Shown: piece by piece, positions 59,697 to 64,000 of the stretch | Layout: every line of letters starts with the position of its first letter | Numbering within the stretch: the first letter of the stretch is position 1 | Assembly (NCBI GenBank): GCA_905250125.1 | Contig: CAJNOL010000397.1 | Span: 82,892-146,891 of the forward strand | Length of the DNA: 64,000 nucleotides | Direction: 5' to 3' | Source of the DNA: Rotaria sordida | Lineage: Eukaryota > Rotifera > Eurotatoria > Philodinida > Philodinidae | Made by a program: the position numbers and the translations under genes | Notes under the pieces: generated by a model | Databases searched by the model: none | Seen by the model: only the letters and a program-made list of their open reading frames with translations | What the model was told of the DNA's origin: nothing

Positions 59697-60629
59697 TTAA
59701 AATGTCTTGCATCCATTGACAGCTAATCGAATAGAGTAAAGTGAGGTAGTAGCACAAATGTAAAGTATATTTCGTTTCGCACCACCACCAAAGCATACAT
59801 TAGCAACAATTTCTGGTACATTAATTCTACCCAATAAGGTACCTGTATTTCCATCGTAACATGACACTCCATTACCAGCACTTGTCCAAATATGTCCAGT
59901 TGAATCGACACGAAATCCATCATAGAGTCCAGTTAAACATTTAACAAAGACTTCTCCACCAGTTAATGAAACACCATCTTCACCTACATTAAAAACACGA
60001 ATATGTGCTGGTCCATCTCGTGGTCGATGAGTTCGTCCAGTATCAGCAATGTATAGACGTTGTTCATCAGGAGAGAAAGCTAGGCCATTTGGTTGTACAA
60101 AATCTCGTGCTACGACATGTAATTTCCCATCCTTCAGACAATAAACAAAATTTCCTCCAACTTCACTCTCTCCTTGATCTCCTTCATAATCTGAATCAAT
60201 ACCATATGTAGGATCAGTAAACCAGATTGACCCATCTGATTTAACAACAACATCATTCGGACTATTAAAACGTTTATTATTTTCGGCACGATCGATCAAT
60301 ACAGTTATTGTACCATCATGTTCTGTTCTTGTTACACGTCTTGTCTGTTGCTCACATGTTATTAAACGACCTTGACGATCAATTGTGTTACCATTTGAAT
60401 GATAAGAAGGAGCACGAAAAATACTTGTTTGTCCATTACATTCATCATAGCGTAGTAAGTGATTTTCTGGCACATCCGAAAAGACAAGCGTACGTAAAGC
60501 AGGAAAATATGCAGGACCTTCTGCCCATGTCATACCAGTGTATAGACGATGAAGAGAACCTGCAGTGGACACCAACTTACTAAAGGAATCATCATATATA
60601 TCAAACACTCCTTTAGTCTCCGTTGACAT
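59697..60629 (-). CDS. SMP-30/gluconolactonase-like protein, intronless
   Basis: Uninterrupted frame of 310 residues, the usual length of the SGL/LRE-like family (about 300). Beta-propeller hallmarks: WAEGPAYFPALRTLVFSDVP holds the first metal-ligand Glu, SNGNTIDRQGRLITCEQQ holds the Asn/Asp loop, NSPNDVVVKSDGSIWFTDP contains the conserved SPNDVVV and WFTDP motifs, and QPNGLAFSPDEQRLYIADT plus DGFRVDSTGHIW carry the later metal-site residues. These proteins hydrolyse lactones (gluconolactone) or related esters using a divalent cation. No signal peptide is seen, so the product is likely cytosolic. The PNDVVV/WFTDPTYGI form is the bacterial and fungal type rather than vertebrate regucalcin. With no introns in a neighbourhood of split genes, horizontal origin is plausible. 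The substrate cannot be told from the sequence. Confidence 0.9.
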   Translation of the reverse strand: MSTETKGVFDIYDDSFSKLVSTAGSLHRLYTGMTWAEGPAYFPALRTLVFSDVPENHLLRYDECNGQTSIFRAPSYHSNGNTIDRQGRLITCEQQTRRVTRTEHDGTITVLIDRAENNKRFNSPNDVVVKSDGSIWFTDPTYGIDSDYEGDQGESEVGGNFVYCLKDGKLHVVARDFVQPNGLAFSPDEQRLYIADTGRTHRPRDGPAHIRVFNVGEDGVSLTGGEVFVKCLTGLYDGFRVDSTGHIWTSAGNGVSCYDGNTGTLLGRINVPEIVANVCFGGGAKRNILYICATTSLYSIRLAVNGCKTF

Positions 60630-61655
60630 TTTGTAATATATTTTCTTATCTTTAATCGACCAATATACTCGTCACCAGCGTGTATACAGAAAGTAGGCAA
60701 AATAGAGAGAGAAGGAGGCAGAAGGTACGAGAAAACAGAAGTAGAACACCGACTTTTATGATAGGATGGCAAGAAGAATCATAACAATTGATTATAAAGT
60801 AAAGAGAAAAGAACGAAAAAAAAGAGTTTGTTTTTGAGAATAGTCTTATCAAAAAAAGATATAGATGCCGCAACAAACAAAGTGGTATACGAATAAGAAA
60901 TACAACCTAGTTTTTTTTGCTGTTTAACTAATAGATCCTTTTGATATGATCACTAAAGGATTTACGATTAAATACTCATATAAACTTGAGTCGATTGGAA
61001 AGATTCCAATGAATTTCTTAAAATTGATGAAATTATGTGAAAATTTGGATATTGTAATACTAATTGTATATTATTATGTATTTTAAAGTCTATTTTATTG
61101 CTTTTTCGATATTTCATTTTTGTTCTTGATGTTTTCTGTAGGGTTTATTTCAATTTTTTCAATTCTTATTCAATTAATTCATAGACATAAGAATAGAATA
61201 GGAAATAAAATGAAAAATTACTCATAAAAGATATATTCATATTAATGTTTTAAATTTGAATCTCTTTATTGAAGATATTACCACTAAAAATATTAGTTTG
61301 GTATGGTTATTCATTCGAATATTTCGAGCAAAAATGAGACGATCCCATGTAAAATGATATCAGTATCTCGATATAGATAAGAAAACAAGAAAATGTAACA
61401 TAAAAGCTTTATCTATAACAATAGGTAAATTTATTCATTTTGCATATGAATATTGTTGATATAAAGAGACAGTCGGTTTTTTTTAGAACAAACACAAGTA
61501 TAGTTGTTTATCATGTTAACTAATCGATAAATAACTTTGAAAAATTTTAAACTTTTCTTTATTTTTGTAAATTTCAATAAAATACATTGATAGTAATATT
61601 TATTTATCTTTCAATAAATCATAAAATTATTTTTCTCTTTAGTTTATTGATTCAA
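60630..61655. promoter_or_regulatory. Divergent intergenic region (gluconolactonase / aquaporin)
   Basis: The start codons of two divergent genes are about 1 kb apart. A pyrimidine tract ending in CTCTTTAG (61634-61641), 15 bp before the aquaporin ATG, looks like a 3' splice site, either for a 5'-UTR intron or for trans-splicing. No other element can be named. Confidence 0.4.
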
Positions 61656-62420
61656 ATGTCTTTCAATTCATTTCCAATAAATCCGAATGAAACAATTTCT
61701 ACGGATACTTTTCCAAAAATCGTTGTTAATAATACTAATAATGGTTTTAAACAACCACCGCCATTACATGCACGTTTATTATGTGAATTAATTGGTACTT
61801 GTCTTTTCATATTTTTTGGTGCTGGATGTGCAGCAAAACCGCATGATCTTTTAACGGTATCTGCTGCACATGCACTTGTTACTGTATGGCTTGTCTATGT
61901 ATTTGGACCTGTATCTGGTGGTCATTTTAATGCAGGAGCTACAATAGCCTTTGCTGTCAATGGAAAAATGAAAATTATAGAAATTATTGGTTATCTAGTA
62001 GCTCAAGGAATAGGTTCTATACTTGCTGGTGCATTACTTCTTTGTCTTTATGGTACTGGTACTTCATTAGGTACACCAGGACTTCAACCAGGTGTAACAG
62101 TTATGCGAGGATTTGCTATAGAATTTATCTGTACAGTAATTCTTTCATTTGTTATCTTCTTTACTACATCGTATAATACATATAAAGAGGCAGCTTTTCC
62201 AATTGGACTTGTTGTCTTTTCATCGTTTTTGCTTGGTGCTGATCGAGATGGTGCTGCATTAAATCCATGGCGATGGTTCGGTCCAGCTGTAGTTTCGAAC
62301 ACGTTTCAATCAACAGCATGGATCTATGTAATTGGTCCTATTGGTGGATTTCTTTTTGGTTATATACTCTTTCGTCTTTACAAGTTATTGTGGAACGGAA
62401 GAGCTAGTTTTCAAATCTAG
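61656..62420 (+). CDS. Aquaporin-family (MIP) channel with altered NPA boxes
   Basis: Uninterrupted frame. Starting at MSFNSFP gives 254 residues, the normal MIP length; an earlier in-frame ATG at 61587 would add 23 and probably lies before a splice acceptor. Six membrane helices can be drawn: LLCELIGTCLFIFFGAGC, AAHALVTVWLVYVFGP, IIGYLVAQGIGSILAGALLL, GFAIEFICTVILSFVIFFTT, FPIGLVVFSSFLLGA and WIYVIGPIGGFLFGYILFRL. The first pore half-helix reads GGHFNAGATIAF (NAG for NPA) and the second DGAALNPWRWFGPAV (NPW for NPA). The selectivity-filter Arg after the second box is kept. The first half-helix loop also has GHFN as usual. Water, glycerol or another solute cannot be predicted. These boxes set it apart from classical aquaporins. 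Confidence 0.88.
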   Translation: MSFNSFPINPNETISTDTFPKIVVNNTNNGFKQPPPLHARLLCELIGTCLFIFFGAGCAAKPHDLLTVSAAHALVTVWLVYVFGPVSGGHFNAGATIAFAVNGKMKIIEIIGYLVAQGIGSILAGALLLCLYGTGTSLGTPGLQPGVTVMRGFAIEFICTVILSFVIFFTTSYNTYKEAAFPIGLVVFSSFLLGADRDGAALNPWRWFGPAVVSNTFQSTAWIYVIGPIGGFLFGYILFRLYKLLWNGRASFQI

Positions 62421-62549
62421 TTCTATTTTTGAGATTATCTTTTTTTTTTCGAATGAATTTAGTTGATAATGATTTTTCTAATGTATAAGTTTTTTTTTTG
62501 CTTTTATAAACAAATAGAAAACAATATTTTTGAATAAATAATTTTTTGA
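62421..62549. other. Aquaporin 3' flank
   Basis: Short AT-rich spacer before the GPCR relic. AATAAATAA near 62533-62541 could serve as a poly(A) signal. Confidence 0.4.
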
Positions 62550-63230
62550 AGTTTTGTAGTAATTTGATTTTCGTAAGTACGAGGCAAATATAGAGAACAT
62601 AATAAATTTCTATGTCTATTAAACATATGTTGTTTGTTGCCGTCGAGAAATTGAATGTTTATGTTAAATTTGCTGATCGATCTATAGTTGATTTGTTTAT
62701 TTTTGATACAACAACGAATAATCATTTGTCGATTTTGATAACGATATGTACATGAAGTACCTATATAAATACAAATTAAAAGGGAATATACCATAAAACT
62801 AATAAATGATTCAATTTATATACGAACTGATGATTTAATTATATTTTTTTGTCATAGTCAACAATAATCTTTTTTATAATTTTGAGACATACGAATAATA
62901 TTTGGTTGAACTCGAGAATGAATATGATGTAAACTACGTATTGTTAAAAAAACCATATGTAATCATTTATGTTCGAGGAAGAAAACCAGTAACAATATAT
63001 GAATAAATCCTATGCCTTAGATAAGACTATATTTTTCATAAGCATTACAACATTCTGATTTAATTATTACAAACAAAAGAATGTGTGAAGCAATAATTGA
63101 CCAAACTAAATTTGTTAAAATAGTAACATAAATAGCTAGCTTAGGTTGACAAAATGAATAAATAATTTTTTGATAACGAACATATTGCAAACCAATCTAT
63201 ACAAGCAAGAATAATCATTGATCAACTAAT
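62550..63230 (-). pseudogene. Decayed rhodopsin-family GPCR
   Basis: Minus-strand pieces in different frames line up with a GPCR from TM3 to TM7. Around 63225-63200 lies ILACIDWFAICS, like the TM3 end. At 63196-63017 an open segment includes CQPKLAIYVTILTNLVW and SIIASHILLFVIIKSECC, a TM4 and loop-2 pattern with Cys. Next comes YSYIVTGFLPRT (TM5, with a one-base shift). At about 62960-62862 TIRSLHHIHSRVQPNIIRMS reads like the TM5-TM6 intracellular loop. The frame then breaks again, and at 62794-62504 a reading frame begins MVYSLLICIYIGTS, possibly TM7 remains. I recall this TM4-TM5-loop-3 order from large rotifer GPCR families, and could not test it. At least three frameshifts and internal stops mean no receptor can be made. 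Confidence 0.5.
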
Positions 63231-64000
63231 CATTAGTATTGATTAATATGATTAAATGAATAAAGTATTGATATATAATTCCAAAATTTATTATAAATAT
63301 ATTCATAATTGATGCAAAAAAAAGTAAATCAAGAGAAGACGAATTATTTCTATGAGTTTGTTGATAAAATATAATTATTTTATATAAATTACTCAAACAT
63401 TACATTATGATATTGTCTTTGCAACTCTTTGCTCTTCAGAAATGTAATAAATATATAAATAAATTAGATACAAAAATATTTTGAATATATAACAAATGCT
63501 TTGCAAGATTAAAAACATAACATGTCTACTTATTCCTTTTATAGCTATTGTTTTATATTGTTACTTTTCAGGTATCATACAAAATGCTTTGAACATTATT
63601 TGATGAAAAGATGAACAAAAGGAAGAAAGACGAAAAAACAAATAATCTTTTTAAGCTTTATATACGATTAATAAAGAAGAACATTCAAGTTCATATTCTA
63701 AATTCAAATATGATGAAAGACAAAATTATGAAGAAGAAAAATTTCATTGTCTTATAAAAAAATATATTTTATTGTGTGTCCGTGTTAAATATTTTTGATA
63801 TTAATATGTCTGAAAAGCCTTTACTTGACGTGCTCATAATGTAACTGCTTAAAAAATATTCAAGAAAATAAAAATTGTACTGATTCACATATATCATTTA
63901 ATAAGAAAAATCTCTAATAGCTATTTCAAGCTTGTTTCTTTGACAAATATCATTGAGAACCACTAATAACACATTCTCCTTTAAATAAAATAATTATTTC
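63231..64000. other. AT-rich window end, nothing recognised
   Basis: No open frame of note. Upstream parts of the GPCR relic (TM1-2) could lie here in decayed form but could not be recognised. Confidence 0.4.

Noticed and set aside
60005..60583. Plus-strand frames opposite the gluconolactonase gene
   Set aside because: Antisense shadows; His/Leu-rich without domain.
61587..61655. Upstream start of the aquaporin frame
   Set aside because: The extra 23 residues lie across a T-rich tract ending in a splice-acceptor-like TTTAG and add nothing typical of the family.
1..64000. tRNA, rRNA and CRISPR searches by eye
   Set aside because: No clear tRNA T-arm/A-box pairs, no rRNA-like conserved blocks and no regularly spaced repeats were seen; small RNA genes could still be missed.

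Overview
This is a eukaryotic, animal-type, strongly AT-rich window. Most genes are split by short introns (about 45-100 bp) with GT-AG borders, and a few introns are longer. Gene content is metazoan: tetraspanins, Ig-domain receptors, class III myosin, vasa, a homeobox gene, a KAT6-type acetyltransferase, GS28, WDR86, ISD11, ribosomal protein eL14 and mitochondrial bL33. Two intronless genes look bacterial or fungal in origin (a DUF4385 protein and an SMP-30/gluconolactonase-type protein), and there is a decayed GPCR relic of a type I associate with rotifers. This mix suggests a bdelloid rotifer. That is an inference from content; no species-diagnostic sequence was seen.

Layout. 1-1192 (-): 5' part of a lysosomal Pro-X carboxypeptidase-like S28 peptidase. 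2730-4209 (-): mitochondrial bL33 and, 88 bp downstream, ISD11/LYRM4, a likely two-gene transcription unit. 6088-6864 (-): GS28 SNARE, head to head with a small secreted kringle protein (7357-8037, +). 9506-11050 (-): single-pass Ig-domain receptor. 11793-15121: a roughly 3.3 kb decayed DNA transposon with arms of about 280-340 bp. 15265-17122 and 23386-24652 (-): two paralogous tetraspanins flanking a secreted Ig-domain gene (20395-22838, -), whose first intron holds the DUF4385 gene on the other strand (21813-22370, +). 26774-27729: a near-perfect palindromic Tc1/mariner-like MITE. 28725-30610 (+): WDR86-like. 30736-31645 (-): two-pass PPxY membrane protein. 33202-39429 (-): class III myosin with an N-terminal kinase. 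40030-40820 (-): divergent homeobox gene. 41390-42050: another foldback element. 43438-47113 (-): 21-exon vasa. 47396-47923 (-): eL14. 50842-57342 (+): KAT6-like histone acetyltransferase. 58129-59281: two further foldback elements, one related to the 26.8 kb element. 59697-60629 (-): gluconolactonase-like. 61656-62420 (+): aquaporin with altered NPA boxes. About 62550-63230 (-): GPCR pseudogene.

There is no operon-like functional cluster beyond the bL33m/ISD11 pair; this is a normal gene-dense animal segment. Its unusual aspects are the number of foldback/MITE elements (six), the candidate foreign genes, and key-residue changes in otherwise conserved families: the aquaporin NPA boxes, the myosin III kinase catalytic loop and vasa motif Ib. 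Exon borders were read by eye from GT-AG signals and reading-frame continuity. They may be off by a few bases and have no transcript support.
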